A stretch of DNA of 64,000 bases from Bettongia penicillata ogilbyi (lineage: Eukaryota > Chordata > Mammalia > Diprotodontia > Potoroidae): NCBI GenBank assembly GCA_023548195.1, contig JAJHZJ010000028.1, positions 3,607,001-3,671,000 of the forward strand. Reading direction: 5' to 3'. The notes beneath the pieces are model-generated. The model searched no databases and had not been told where the DNA came from. It worked only from the letters and a program-made list of their open reading frames with translations. The position numbers were made by a program, and so were the translations under genes. Every line of letters begins with the position of its first letter. Position 1 is the stretch's first letter. Below are positions 32,412-43,499 of this stretch, piece by piece.

Positions 32412-32770
32412 TTCATTTCCAAATATATCTTTCTCCTCCCATGCCTAACTACACCTAACCAACTACACTTTGTGATAAAAAATTTTTTAAAAATAGAGGA
32501 AAGAAAGCAGCTTATCAAAATCAACCTACAAATTAATTGAGTCTGATGTATGTGCAACAATCAACATCCACAGATCCCTACTTCTGCAAAGGTAGGAGGT
32601 GATACATTTTCTCAGTTCTTTTTGAGGGCTCATTGGAGGAGTTTAATTTATTTTTAAATAATTCTATTTTAAATATTATTTTTTCCAAGGATTCATTTTT
32701 CCTCATAAAATTTACTTTCTTTAATACTGTGAACTTTGTTTTAGTAGGGGTAGTTGGTGTCATTATAGGA
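32412..32770 (-). repeat. Antisense L1 3' end fragment
   Basis: Complement of an L1 3' UTR: 'ctcctcccatgcctaactac', an A-rich stretch near 32480-32510, 'attgagtctgatgtatgtgc' and 'ttctcagttctttttgaggg'. The same block order occurs at 44760-45110. Confidence 0.5.
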
Positions 32771-33389
32771 GCTGGTTTTTCTCTCTAGAGTCTAAGATTT
32801 TCCAGATATGAGGTATAAGTTAAGGAAGTAAAAAAAAAATACCCCAAAGCACATCTGATCTTTCTTTTTCTGAATGCTATTGACACAAAAGCTACTTTCC
32901 TGGGCATGTTTGTACATGTAAATACTTAATTTGACCAATTTACTTAAATTGCAGTTGTAGGATAATCCTGATTCCCTAGCTCCACCTAGTGACCAACAGT
33001 ATACTTTTCAACAGCTGAGAAAAAAAAATGATTTCACTTCTGTATTGGCAATATTCCAATTTCTTAAATAATTTAAGGGAAATGATTTGGTTATGTAAAT
33101 TATTTCACACTCATGGATTCTTCTCTTATCCTTGTATATGTCTGTTTAGCTTTAAGATCCTTAGGGGAGAAGATTAGGGGAGTTGCTGATCAAATTGTGG
33201 AGTTCCCCCAAACAACATGATGAAATTACAGGGCTTGGGTCATTTTTTAGTCCCTGATAAAGCTACCGTCTCCAGATTTATGGGATCCAGGAAACTCCTA
33301 GTGACTGGCTGACTGAAAAACCAATTCCTCCTTCTTTTGACGTATAAAACTAAGCTTATCTTACTATTTGGTGCTCTCAGCTACTGAAG
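32771..33389. other. Unassigned intergenic sequence
   Basis: No exon or repeat that I can identify. Confidence 0.35.
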
Positions 33390-33905
33390 ACTTTTTTTTT
33401 TAAATTTTAAAAAATATATTTTTTTTGTCTTTACATCAGTTAATTTCAATTCCAACCCCACTCAATTTAACCTTCCCTCATGACAAAAACATGTTAAGTA
33501 AACATCCAATACAGTAGTTGCACTTCACAAAATGTACAGTTTTTTGTCCCAGTTATCCCTCATCTCTCTGCTAAAGAGAGATGTTTCATTATCTATTCTC
33601 TGGAACCTTTGTTTTTCAATTACTAAAAACTCCTTTAAGTGATTCTGTTATTGCTGTAGTTATTTGTGTTTATCATTCTCTTGGTTTCACTTATTTTTTT
33701 CTCCGCATCAGTTCACACAAATCTCCCCGTTTCTTTAAATACCTGAATTCATCATTTCTTATTGTAGAGTCTATTACTATCCTTTTTGTTTGTTTTTAGC
33801 CATTGTCCAATCTATGGACTCCCACTTTTTGCTAATACAAAGAGCGATGCTGTAAATATTTTAGTATTGTCTTTGCTTTTCTTTGGGATATAATTTGTGT
33901 CCAGG
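33390..33905 (-). repeat. Antisense L1 3' end fragment
   Basis: Complement of an L1 3' end, with 'cattgtccaatctatggact' and 'gcgatgctgtaaatatttta' corresponding to the block at 5720-5800. Confidence 0.55.
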
Positions 33906-34189
33906 AGTCAGCATATATACCCCAAACCACTGGTTCTGCTTCTAGTCCAGCTCCAAAACCAAATGCAGGGAAATAACTCTTGTGGAGATGGGTCTAGCCT
34001 TTCTCACCAACTGCCAACTAGCTGATACTTGTGGGCTACTGAAGACTTTGTGCCATTTTCCTGGGATGGTGGAGAGGGGGAATTTCTCTCCCCCTACAAC
34101 TCATCACCAACAGAAGCAATGGCAATTTAAAGCAGAAGGACATGGGAGACATGTTCTTGTAGGCTACCTGGGAAGAGAGTTCAAGGACA
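33906..34189. other. Unassigned insert between two antisense L1 pieces
   Basis: About 280 bp without similarity that I recognise. It is more GC-rich than the flanks and could be an LTR remnant or an L1 5' UTR piece. Confidence 0.3.
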
Positions 34190-34960
34190 TCATACTATAC
34201 ATACTTCTCTTTATTAGTTTTCTCTGGAGATGGATGGCATCTTTCTTCATTGGTCTTTTGTAGTTGATTTGAATAGCTGTAGTACTCAAAGTGATTTAAT
34301 TGTTCAAAGTTGTTCTTAGAACAATATTGCTCTTACTGGTACACTGTTCTCTTCATTTCATTTCATTTTTCATTTTCATTTATCTTTCCATGTTTTTCTA
34401 AAATCTTTCATAATTTCTTATAGCATAGCAGAATTCCATCACAATCATATGACACAACTTGTTTAGCCATTGACCAACTGACAAATATATCCTCAATTTC
34501 TAGTTCTTTGCCACCATAAAGAGATTTGCCTTAACTATTTTACAACATATAAGTTCTCTTCCTTTTTCCCTAATCATCTTGGGAAACAGACCTAATAGTG
34601 GTATTTTGGGGTCAAAGGGTATATACACTGTTTTATAACTCTTTGGGCACAATTCCAGAATACTTTCCAAAATGGTGTGATCAGGTCACAGTTCTACCAA
34701 CAATGAATCAGTATCTAAATTTTTCCACATCCCCTCCAACATTTGTCATTTTCCCTTTCTATCATTTTAGCCAATCTGATGGTTGTACAGTATCTCAAAG
34801 TTGTTTTAATTTACATTTCTCTAATCAATAATGACTTAGAGTATTCTTTCATATGACTATATATAGTTTTTATTTTTTCATCAAAAATAAAAATCTGCTT
34901 GTTCATAGCCTTTGACCAATTATCAGCTGGAGACATAATTTTATTTTCAAGCTTTTCTGA
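34190..34960 (-). repeat. Antisense L1 3' end fragment, longer
   Basis: Complement of the L1 3' region: 'cagaattccatcacaatcat', 'tggtattttggggtcaaagg' and 'ttctaccaacaatgaatcag'. It overlaps in content with the piece at 33390-33905, so two separate insertions are present. Confidence 0.65.
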
Positions 34961-37047
34961 GTTTCAGAGTTCCCTTCATTGGAGCAGAAATTTCCTGATG
35001 AGTTCTGCCCCTTGCAGAAGGAAGAAGAAAGTCTTTAGCAGAGTCCAACTTGTAGAACAAAGTCAATGAGTATCTTAGATAGCACAAGGATTATGAAAAG
35101 GGGTTTGCTTATTCAGCAAGTTCCAAAGCATGTTTATATTTTTGGGGAAAAGACTAACCATAAGGGATATTTTGGGGAGACAGGTAGGGCTCTGAGGGAG
35201 AGAGGGATTCATCAGAATAACAAAGGGTTTGCCCTAATTGTGACTCCAAATTCATTTTTCTTGTTGGGAGGTAGGTAGCACAGTTGATAGGTTATTTGAG
35301 TACTTTATGTTTCAGTGTTTTTTTTGGGGGGGCGGGTTCTTGTAAGTCCTTTTATAAGTATGTTTTATACATATATTTTGTGAGGTGAAACAAAGGCTAT
35401 TCCCTACCTCATAACCATATTGTATGTTGACTATCTGTGCATGACTTGGAACTCCCTAGACATGGTTATGCCTAAGTTTTCTCTTAGTGATTTACTTAAT
35501 CTAGGTGGGGGAGGAGGGAGATTGAGCAAAAAGAAAAGAGACTGACCCTTGGTAGTCAAGCTGCCAATGATCTTGTCTATGTGAGCCCACAGGGAGCTCG
35601 GGCCCATAAGTTACTGACACATTACTGATCATTAGTACTTATGGAATAAGGACAAGAAGTTATGGTCAAGAAGATGAATTCTCTCACACAGTGCTTTAGG
35701 TATCATGAGAGGAGTATCAGAGATACCATATTTTCTTGGATAGGGGATGAGGCAACAAAGTTTTGAGCATGTTCCATTTATTAGCAAGGCCAGCAATCAC
35801 AAGTAGGGTCTGAGGCTCCTCAGCACCCACGGACCTTGTGGAGAGTCTACAGAGTTTTCTTATAAACAACAAAAACCAAAATCTCAAGTAACATGGGTGT
35901 TTTCAACTCCTGGTTGGTTATTGCAGAGGGTGCTAACCACAAGTTGTATCAGTTGCCCATGTGGGGGGCTAACATCCTGGGGCATCTTGAATAAGGACAA
36001 CAATATAGAAATTGTTGTAGGAAATAGGTTAGAAATGGAAAATTGTATAATTTCTTAGTAGTAAACAATCCTTTTCTCTAATTGGCTAGGCCATTACAAA
36101 AGCTTACCGATTAACTGTCTATTGACAACATCAGTATCTTGGTTTAGCATCATGAAGAAAATCCGTAACTTTTTATGAGTCCGAATGAAGAATTAACTTA
36201 TATAAAAAAGGGGAAGTTTGACTCAGAAGAAAAAGGGGGAATCTTACAAAACAAGGGACTTAGGTTCACAAGAGTGGGGAAGTTAAATTCTAACAAATTA
36301 CTAATGCAAGGGAGTTAAGTTTAATGATTCATAGTAGACCTCAGCTAAAAATCAAATTTGAACACAATGACATTGATTGAACACAATTCCCAATTTACAT
36401 TTCATACAAAAAAGGTACCATGTCTTCATGGAGGAGGCAAGAGGGCTACCACATTGTCTTGGAGAAGTGAGGTTTCCTTGAATGCAAAATGGGAAAGATA
36501 AAGAGGAATTTGTCAGCAGTGGGAGAGGGTACATGTTCCAGAGGGCCCACAAGAATAGGAAGGCAGAAGAGCATACAGAGTATAAAAGTATAAGGCTAAG
36601 GTTTTTAGGGATGAGAAGAAGGTAAGAGATAGAAATCAAATAGGATTTTCAACTGATTAGATACTGACTTTGAATCACAGAGATATAGGGGAACTTGAAC
36701 AGGGAATTTGTTTGGGGAGTTAATAGAGGTTCCCATCTTGTGGGGATGAGAAATGAATTAGTCATTTGCAGGTACACACTGTTTCTGATACCTAGAGGTC
36801 CAGGATTTCTCATAATTTTGAAATATTAAGGGCAGAAGAATAAAGTAATGATTAAATTCTTAGGGGCTAAATTTATCATCCACATCTATTCCGCAACTTC
36901 CTTGCAGTGTGTGAGAGTATTTGTGTAAATACAGGAGGAATGGGGGAGAAAGGATACCTATGAGATAGCTTGTTTCACAATGTGACCCCTCAGAAGCAAA
37001 GAGAGGTTTAGGATCTGTGATAGTTTTTGTTTTTCTTTTGAGGTTTA
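34961..37047. other. Unassigned; possible old LTR near 35.3-36.0 kb
   Basis: The - strand at about 35770-35790 reads 'ggccttgctaataaatggaa', an AATAAA in a GC-richer context, which would suit an antisense LTR, but I see no matching second copy and no TATA box. The 36350-36640 open frame has no recognisable similarity. Confidence 0.25.
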
Positions 37048-37170
37048 GGGGAGCAGTATAGTATACTGGAAAGGGTTTGGAGTCAGAGGATCTGCATTCA
37101 AATCTTAGCTTTGCCATTTATTATCTGTGTGACTTTTCACAAGTTACTTCACGTACCTGGCACTCAGTTT
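37048..37170 (+). repeat. MIR-type SINE fragment
   Basis: 'gcagtatagtatactggaaa', 'ggagtcagaggatctgcatt' and 'tctgtgtgacttttcacaag' follow the tRNA-head and CORE order of MIR. Confidence 0.6.
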
Positions 37171-37319
37171 TATGGTTTGGCCATATGGGCTAGCCATCAC
37201 CCAGGTGAATGGTTTGTGAGCCTGAACAGGAGTGTTCTTTCTTCTACTACCTTAGTGTCTGCATAGAATGGGCTCAATTAAAAGTTACTGTAATTCAGTT
37301 GTGTCTGACTCATTAATCC

Positions 37320-37972
37320 CACTGGGGGTGAAGAATCAGAACTCTTGTGGGCAAGAGTTCTTAGGGAACCCGCTATTTGAATGGGATACAGGTAAAGTTT
37401 ACTATAGAATATAGCATGGTAAAACATGTGCCAAGTGTAATGACTAGGTGATTCAGGGAGGGATTAGGGGGTGGTTAAGGAGTGGTGAGTTCTTAAAGGA
37501 ACATGCACTTTTAATATCTACTGCACAGGTGTTTTACCCAGAGTTCATCAGGAAATAGCTGAGCGGGGGCAGGGAGGCCTACATGGAGATGAGGTTTTAT
37601 GCCTGAAACATCAGTCAACTAGCAGTCAGGGCTGACTAAGGAATACCAGGCTGCTCTCATCAATGTCGTTAGACAAGATAAATGTAAAGTAGCGTTATGT
37701 ATGTCTAAGTCTAGGATACATATGATTGCTCAGTGAATAGTAGATGTCATTATGACCCAGTACACAGCCAGTTCAGCCAGTACACAGCTGGTTCTATAGA
37801 TGCAGCTGGCTACGGTAACAGGAAGGGGGATAACAGTTTTTGCTGGGGCAGGCTGTTCTTGGGCTAAGGAGAAACTGGCTAGGGAGTTTGAGGCTAGGGA
37901 GAAATGTTATTTTTAAAGACAAATGTGATTTCAGAATTGGGTTCCAAGCACATGAACCCAAGCACCCTGTCA
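37320..37972 (-). mobile_element. Solo LTR, - orientation
   Basis: The complement aligns with the LTR at 39620-40350 over several hundred bases: 'gggtgcttgggttcatgtg' at the start, a block with repeated 'gctggttc/agctgtgtactgg' motifs, 'aagaactcaccactccttaac' and 'cctaagaactcttgcc'. The left end at about 37320 is approximate. No coding region accompanies it. Confidence 0.65.
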
Positions 37973-37974
37973 CT

Positions 37975-38240
37975 GGCTTCCATTCTTTTGTTTCTGCTCA
38001 TTCCACAACCAACTTGGTTCAGATTCTCCTTGTCTCTTTCCAGTATTATTGTCATTGCTTCCTAATTGGGCTCCTAATTTTTATCTCAAGTGTCTCCTCT
38101 CTCCAATCCATCTTTTACACAACTGCCAAAATGACATTTCTAAAGCACAGATCCAACCACATAACTACTCTGTTACAAGCTTCAGTGACTCCATATTACC
38201 TCCAGGATCAAAGACAATTTCCTCAGTTTCCCCAGGAAAA
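37975..38240 (+). repeat. L2 LINE fragment
   Basis: 'ctaattgggctcctaatttt', 'tccatcttttacacaactgc' and 'ccattacctccaggatcaaag'-like text follow the L2 order. It directly adjoins the LTR at 37320-37972. Confidence 0.6.
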
Positions 38241-38999
38241 AGGGATCCCTTAATTGGCAGCAGCTTAGCAAAGTAGGAGGGGAGTTCAGAGGTCTGTTTC
38301 CTTATATTCACTTGTTTCAGAGTGGGAGGAATAAAGGGAAAAAAAATCATGATTATGACATGGTGGAAGGCAGAGTTAAAGATCGACTTCTCTAGGAAAA
38401 AGAATGTGGAGGGTTCTGCTCACTGTGTTCCAGGAAGTGGAGGTGCAGCCTTTAGCATCTCTCCAGATGGACCCTGTTAGGACCTAGGATTAATTGTTGC
38501 AGCTATAGTTGATGTTCTATTTGCAGCTTCTCTCTTTTGAAGACAACAGGAAGAACCAGGATGTGGAAGGAATTAGTTATAATCTGCTAAGCTGCTCTTG
38601 AGAATACGTATTTTCTGGGCCACATGGAGAGAGAGAAGTCAAAGGTGGCTTCAACTGCAGATTGGATACTTTCATGGAATATTCATGTCAGGTGCCACAA
38701 CGCCTCTTCCAGGGCCTTGACTAGCTTGACATTCAAGTCATTCTCCAGCTCCCCTTTGGTCTTCTAGACTTGCCCCTGGGGAGCAGCTCATCCATGGTAC
38801 CAAGTCCCATCCAGAGGCAGATTCCTGGCCCTGCAGAGTTCCTTTTTCACAGAGGAAAACCTAGGTGAAGTGACTTGCCCAAGGTTAAACAAATAAAATA
38901 GAGGTTCATACCCAGGACTATTGTCTCAAAAAACAACTACAAACAAACCCGGAAACAAATAACATTCCTCCTCTTCCCCCCATTTAACACTCTAGTTCA
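38241..38999. other. Unassigned; one MIR-like remnant
   Basis: 38845-38925 has 'aggtgaagtgacttgcccaag', an antisense MIR-like core. The remainder is unassigned. Confidence 0.35.
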
Positions 39000-39345
39000 G
39001 ACGTCAACTCTCACCCAGACCACTGCAATAGCTTTTTAACTCCATGGGTCTTCCAGCTCCCTGACTTAAGTCCCTTTTCTTCATTATCCATCTTTTGCCA
39101 ATTGACATTCCTAAAACATGGATCTTCTTAAAAACTTTCAATGGCTTATTGCCTGTAAGATAGAAAGCACATTCCTCTTGGGCACAGTTCTTCACGTTCT
39201 GGCTCTAGTTCATCTTTCCTAGGCTTATTGCATATTACCTCCTCTCAGGTATTTCAAATTTCAACCAAATTAATCTGTTTTCTGTTTCCCCTATTCAACA
39301 CTTTTATTTTTGCATAGGCTGTCCCCATCCTTCTCTTCTCTCCAC
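39000..39345 (+). repeat. L2 LINE fragment
   Basis: 'gaccactgcaatagcttttt', 'tggcttattgcctgtaagat' and 'ttttgcataggctgtcccca' give the L2 coding-tail order. Confidence 0.6.
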
Positions 39346-39374
39346 CTCAACTTCAGTAATTCCTGGGGAAGAAG

Positions 39375-39495
39375 GAAGAAAAGGAAGGAAACAGAAACAT
39401 GCATTTATTAAACTCCAACTATGTGCTAAGCACTTTACAAATATTATCTTATTTGTTCCTCACAACAACCCTGTGGAGGAGGTGCTAATTTCAAG
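39375..39495 (-). repeat. MIR-type fragment, antisense
   Basis: 'actatgtgctaagcacttta' and 'ttcctcacaacaaccctgtg' are the complement of the MIR 3' half. Confidence 0.6.
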
Positions 39496-39619
39496 GCTAA
39501 ATTCAAGTCCTGACATTCCCTGCTGGGACTTTTCTGACTCTCTGACTTAAGAGTAGGAGCCTCTGAAACTCTGAAAGACAATACATTGCCTTTGCTTACA
39601 TGCGTACCCATGATGCTGC

Positions 39620-40350
39620 TGATGGGGTGCTTGGGTGCATGTGATTGGGCCCCAATTCTAAAATCACATTTCTCTTTAAAAGTCACATTTCTTCTTAGCC
39701 TCAAAACACTATCCCAGGCAGTTTCTCCCCAGTCCAAGGACACAGGCTGTCCTAGCAACAACCATTAGCTCCCTTCCTGCTACAGCAGCCAGCTGCATCT
39801 ACAGAATTTATTAGTCTGAACCAGCTGTGTACTGGCTGAACTGGCTATGTACTGGGTCATAACAATTTACTACTCACTGAGCAATCGTATGCATCCTAGA
39901 CTTAGACATATGTATACTCCCTCACATTTATCTTGTCTTACAAGATATTGATGGATCAACCTGGTATTTCTGAGCCAGCCCTGACTGTTAGCTGATTTAG
40001 TGACATTTCAGGCCTAAAAACCATACCTCTGTGTAGCTGCCTCCTTCCCCCACCTTGGGCTATTTCCTCATGAATTCTGGGTAAAATACCTGCCCAGTAG
40101 ATACCCAAAGTGCATGTTCCTTTAAGAACTGACCACTCCTTAACCACTCCCTAATCCTACCCCAAAACACCTAGTTAGCATATTCGGCACAGTTTCCCAT
40201 AGAATATCCTATATAAATTTTACTTATACCCCTCTAAGAACTCTTGCCTGCTGAAAAGCATAATAAATCTTTACCTGGACCTCAATAATATTTGAGTCCC
40301 CGAATTCCTTCCAGGTGCCCTGCCCCTGGTACCTCAGTCTTTGTGGGAGT
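39620..40350 (+). mobile_element. Solo LTR, + orientation
   Basis: Starts tgatggggtgcttgggtgca, contains a U3-like region with paired 'agctgtgtactggctgaact / ggctatgtactgggtcataa' motifs, a TATA box at about 40211-40216 (cctatataaattt) and an AATAAA at about 40262-40267 (gcataataaatct). The right end is approximate because L2 text resumes near 40355. It is of the same family as 37320-37972 but opposite in orientation, so the two are not the ends of one provirus. The family is not named. Confidence 0.65.
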
Positions 40351-40354
40351 CTCA

Positions 40355-41000
40355 CCCCCCCATTCCAGCCCTCATCACTGCCACCACTCCAGTTCAGGCC
40401 CTCATCTCCCCAAAGCTTGATTACTGCTATAATCTGCTGGTGGGTCTGCCTACCTCTCCTCTCTTCCCACTCCAATCCATTCTTCATTCAACTACTAAAA
40501 TGATTTTCCTAAAAAAACCCTTATCTGATCATGTCATGTCCCTTTCCCTCTTACCTCCTCCCTTCCCTCAACTCCTCATTAAACACCAGGGTCTTCCTAT
40601 TACCTTCAGGAGCAAATAAAAATGCTGTTTAGTATTCAAAGTACTTCATAACCTAGCTCTCTCCTACTTTTTCAGTTTTCTTACTTCTTACTCCCCAACA
40701 CATATTCTTTGGGCCTGGCTGTTCCAGAAACAAGACATCTCAGCACTGGCTGTTCTCTGAGACTGGAATGCTCCTTTCCTCCACTCCCACTACTGACCTC
40801 CCTAAAATTCCACTTTCTTCAGGAAGCCTTCCTGTAACACTTCTTAATTACAATACTTTCTTATTTTTCCTATTTATCTGCTATATAGTTTGCTTTGCAT
40901 GTATATTGTCTCACCTATTAGTCTGGAAGCTCCTTGAGGGCAAGGCCTCTTTTTGTCATCTCAGCACTTAGTTATACTAAGTATTTAACAGCTTGATTGA
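40355..41000 (+). repeat. L2 LINE 3' end, relatively long
   Basis: L2 order is clear: 'gattactgctataatctgct', 'tgatcatgtcatgtcccttt', 'ttcaggaagccttcctgtaa', 'gctccttgagggcaaggcct' and a terminal 'ctcagcacttag'. Several open frames in this stretch are remains or chance frames. Confidence 0.7.
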
Positions 41001-41224
41001 CTGATATGCTCCTGTAGTTTACCTCCTAAGAACATCTGAAAGCTACACACAGGCAATATTCGTCTTTGTGCCCCTAGCGTACACACAGGGTCTGCCCCCT
41101 AAAGTGCGCTTAACAAATGCTTGTTAAATGAGTCCAGCTCCCAGGGCTTCCTCCCTTTCCATTCTATTTGGAAAACAGCCCAGCTACCAGACCCGAATCA
41201 CATGGTAGGGGAAGGGGCAGCTTA

Positions 41225-41605
41225 CAGAGTTGGGCAAAGAGGAAGGGAGGAAAAGGAGGATTGGGGGAGGAGGGAGAACGTGGGGGCTGCAGAGGGGAGG
41301 AAGTCCAGGGGGAGGGATGGAGAGGAGGGGGAACGTGGGGGGGGGCGGAGAGGAGGGAGTCAAAGGGGAGGGATGGAGGAGGAGGGAGTCGAGGGGGAGG
41401 GATGGGGTGGAGGGAGTCGAGGGGGAGGGATGGGGAGGAGGGAGAACGTGGGGGCGGCAGAGGGGAGGGATGGGGAGGAGGGAGTCGAGGGGGAGGGATG
41501 GGGGAGGAGGGAGAACGTGGGGGCTGCAGAGGGGAGGGATGGGGAGGAGGGGGAACGTGGGGGGGGGCGGAGAGGAGGGAGTCAAAGGGGAGGGGTGGGG
41601 GAGGA
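41225..41605. repeat. G/A-rich minisatellite upstream of RNGTT
   Basis: Polypurine tandem array on the + strand built of two interleaved unit types. Type 1 is about 30-35 bp and contains GAACGTGGGGG; it occurs five times, at 41276, 41331, 41454, 41513 and 41553. Type 2 is about 25 bp and contains GGAGTCGAGGGGGAGGGATGG-like text. A longer block with GGGAACGTGGGGGGGGGCGG appears twice, about 220 bp apart. The strand asymmetry makes G-quadruplex or triplex structure likely. Both strands give spurious long open frames. Confidence 0.9.
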
Positions 41606-41855
41606 GTTAGAACGTTCCGAAATAAAGCTCAGACTCCGGGACCGCTCCGAGCAGCTCCAGGCCCGTCCCCTACGCTCCCTCCACTGCCGCGCCATCCCTC
41701 CTCCAACTCTTCCTTCCTCACGGCAGCCCGGGTCTCACTCTGACCTCGGAAAGGAAAGCGCGGGCCGGAAGGGGACCAGGGGAAGAGGCGGGGCGGAGGC
41801 TGGCGGAAGCCGCGCTGCATTGTGGTTGCGCCGGCTGCTGTGGAGTGCTGTCTGA

Positions 41856-41894
41856 ATGAAAGTGGCGCCGGGAAGCGGCCGGACGTTGGGCTGA
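41856..41894 (+). other. Short upstream ORF candidate in RNGTT 5' leader
   Basis: ATG AAA GTG to TGA, 12 codons plus stop, ending 173 bases before the RNGTT start codon. The ATG has A at -3 (ctgaATGA). Whether it is transcribed depends on the start site. Confidence 0.4.
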
Positions 41895-42067
41895 GGGAGC
41901 AGCGGCAGTCCTCGCAGCGGCGGCGGGCAGGGTTGGGGACCTGCCCCGGTCCCCTCTCGCGGGCGGAGAGGAGAGGCTGTTCCGGGCGGAGGGCGGCGGG
42001 GAGCAGCTCCCGGCCGGGGCAGGAGGGGTGCCGCGGTCCCGGCCGCCCCGCCGCCGCGTCCGGGGCC

Positions 42068-42131
42068 ATGGCGCACAACAAGATCCCGCCGCGGTGGCTG
42101 CACTGCCCGCGCCGAGGACAGCCCGTGGCAG
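42068..42131 (+). CDS. RNGTT: RNGTT coding exon 1
   Basis: Start ATG at 42068 in context GGCCATGG (Kozak-like, G at +4). It encodes residues 1-21 plus the first base of Gly22. Donor GGTAACG follows at 42132. The 5' leader continues upstream to an undetermined start. Confidence 0.96.
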
Positions 42132-43453
42132 GTAACGAACGTGCTGCGCCCAGCGTGGGGCGCGGGCGGCGGGGAGCCGGCGGCGGGCTGCCGGGGCCGA
42201 AGCCGCGGCTTCTCGAGGCCCCTTGGCCCAGGGAGGTTTCCGGGTGGTGTCATGGGGCCGGGGGGGGGGTGGTGGGGGGTGCTCGGGGAAGAGACCGGGG
42301 AGGTCCGAGTGCGTGACCTCTGACTCTGACCGCCCTGACTGGGTGATGGCGGTGGTTTGTACTTGTATTGGTTTTATTTTTTGAACTACACAAATTCTTG
42401 CAATTTGGCTTTCCCCACCCCCCCGCTCTCCTGAAGCCATTTACAGGGGTCTCAAGTGCTAAATGGGACGTCCTTAAGTCCTTCAGAGCTTGTTACAGTC
42501 TCTTGGACACCCCCTCCCCCCTTTTCATGTATGCTCTCTTCTGGGTTTTCGTAGCACTGCTCCTCTTTTGGAGGTTCACATTTCTAGTGCCAGAGATGGA
42601 ATTTGAGCCTAGAGCTTTCTGAATCTGTAGCCCAGCACTTTATCCACAACACCACTGTCATTTCTTGCCCATCCCCATTCCTCCCTTCTCTTCTTCCAAC
42701 CGTCTCTTTACAAAGTGCAGTCAGGCAGAATGTATCCACACACCAGTTATGTAGAAACTGTAAACCTCATTCTGCTCTTAGTTTGTCACCTTAGTGCTGA
42801 GCTATAGGAGGCATACTGCATCTTCAGTCCTCTGAAGTCATCATTGATCGCTGTATTAGTTTTTTGTGTTATATTCTTGTGATCAGTGTAATTTATTTTA
42901 CCGATTCTGACTGATTTGCTACGCTTCAGTCAATACAAACAAGTCCTGCCAGGTTTTTCTGAATTCTTCATCTTAACAATTTCTTAAAGCGTAGTAAATA
43001 ATTCTTCATTTGATTCATATGCTACACTTGTTCAAGTATAACCATGAACACCTGTTTTATTCCCCAATCTTTGCTTCTAAAAAAAAAGTGCTGCTATAAA
43101 AAATCGTGTGTGTATGAAATCTTTCCTTGTTTTTGAACTTCTTGGGGGTTAGTGTCAAGTAGTGCCACAGGATTAAAGCATATATTCAGTTTACTCTTTT
43201 TTTTAAAGTGTAATTTCAAAATGTTTTCCAGAATAATTGGACTGTTTCACCAGCAGTTCATCGCTGTATACTTTTCACCATAACCTCTTTGAAATTTGGC
43301 ATTTTATCTTTCTGAAGGGGGAAATAAGTTATTTTAATTTGCACTTCTCTTATTTGTTATTTGGAACATTCTCATTGCTGGTAGCTTGCATTTCTTCTTT
43401 TCAAAACTGCCTATTTATATCCTTTGACCTTTTATCTGTTGAGGAATGGCTCT

Positions 43454-43499
<46 letters not shown>

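Larger units (their letters stand above)
41610..42330 (+). promoter_or_regulatory. RNGTT: CpG-island promoter of RNGTT
   Basis: GC-rich and CpG-rich block around exon 1, in sharp contrast to the AT-rich flanks. There is no TATA box. SP1-type GAGGCGGGGCGGAG sits at about 41785-41798. ETS-type cores are CCGGAA at 41765-41770 and GCGGAAG at about 41803-41809. These suit a dispersed-start housekeeping promoter. The transcription start cannot be fixed from sequence but should lie between about 41760 and 42060. Confidence 0.8.

Noticed and set aside
1..41000. Exons of genes that neighbour RNGTT in placentals
   Set aside because: No spliceable coding block with recognisable similarity was found on either strand upstream of the CpG island.
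41121..41855. Long open frames (up to 244 codons) on both strands through the G-rich array
   Set aside because: They are products of a tandem purine repeat in three frames with Gly/Arg/Glu runs; no start context, splice pattern or protein similarity.
41629..42440. Open frames of 150-240 codons on the - strand of the CpG island
   Set aside because: Stop codons are rare in GC-rich DNA. The residues are Pro/Ala/Arg filler and the real gene is on the + strand. A divergent non-coding transcript is possible but not shown by sequence.
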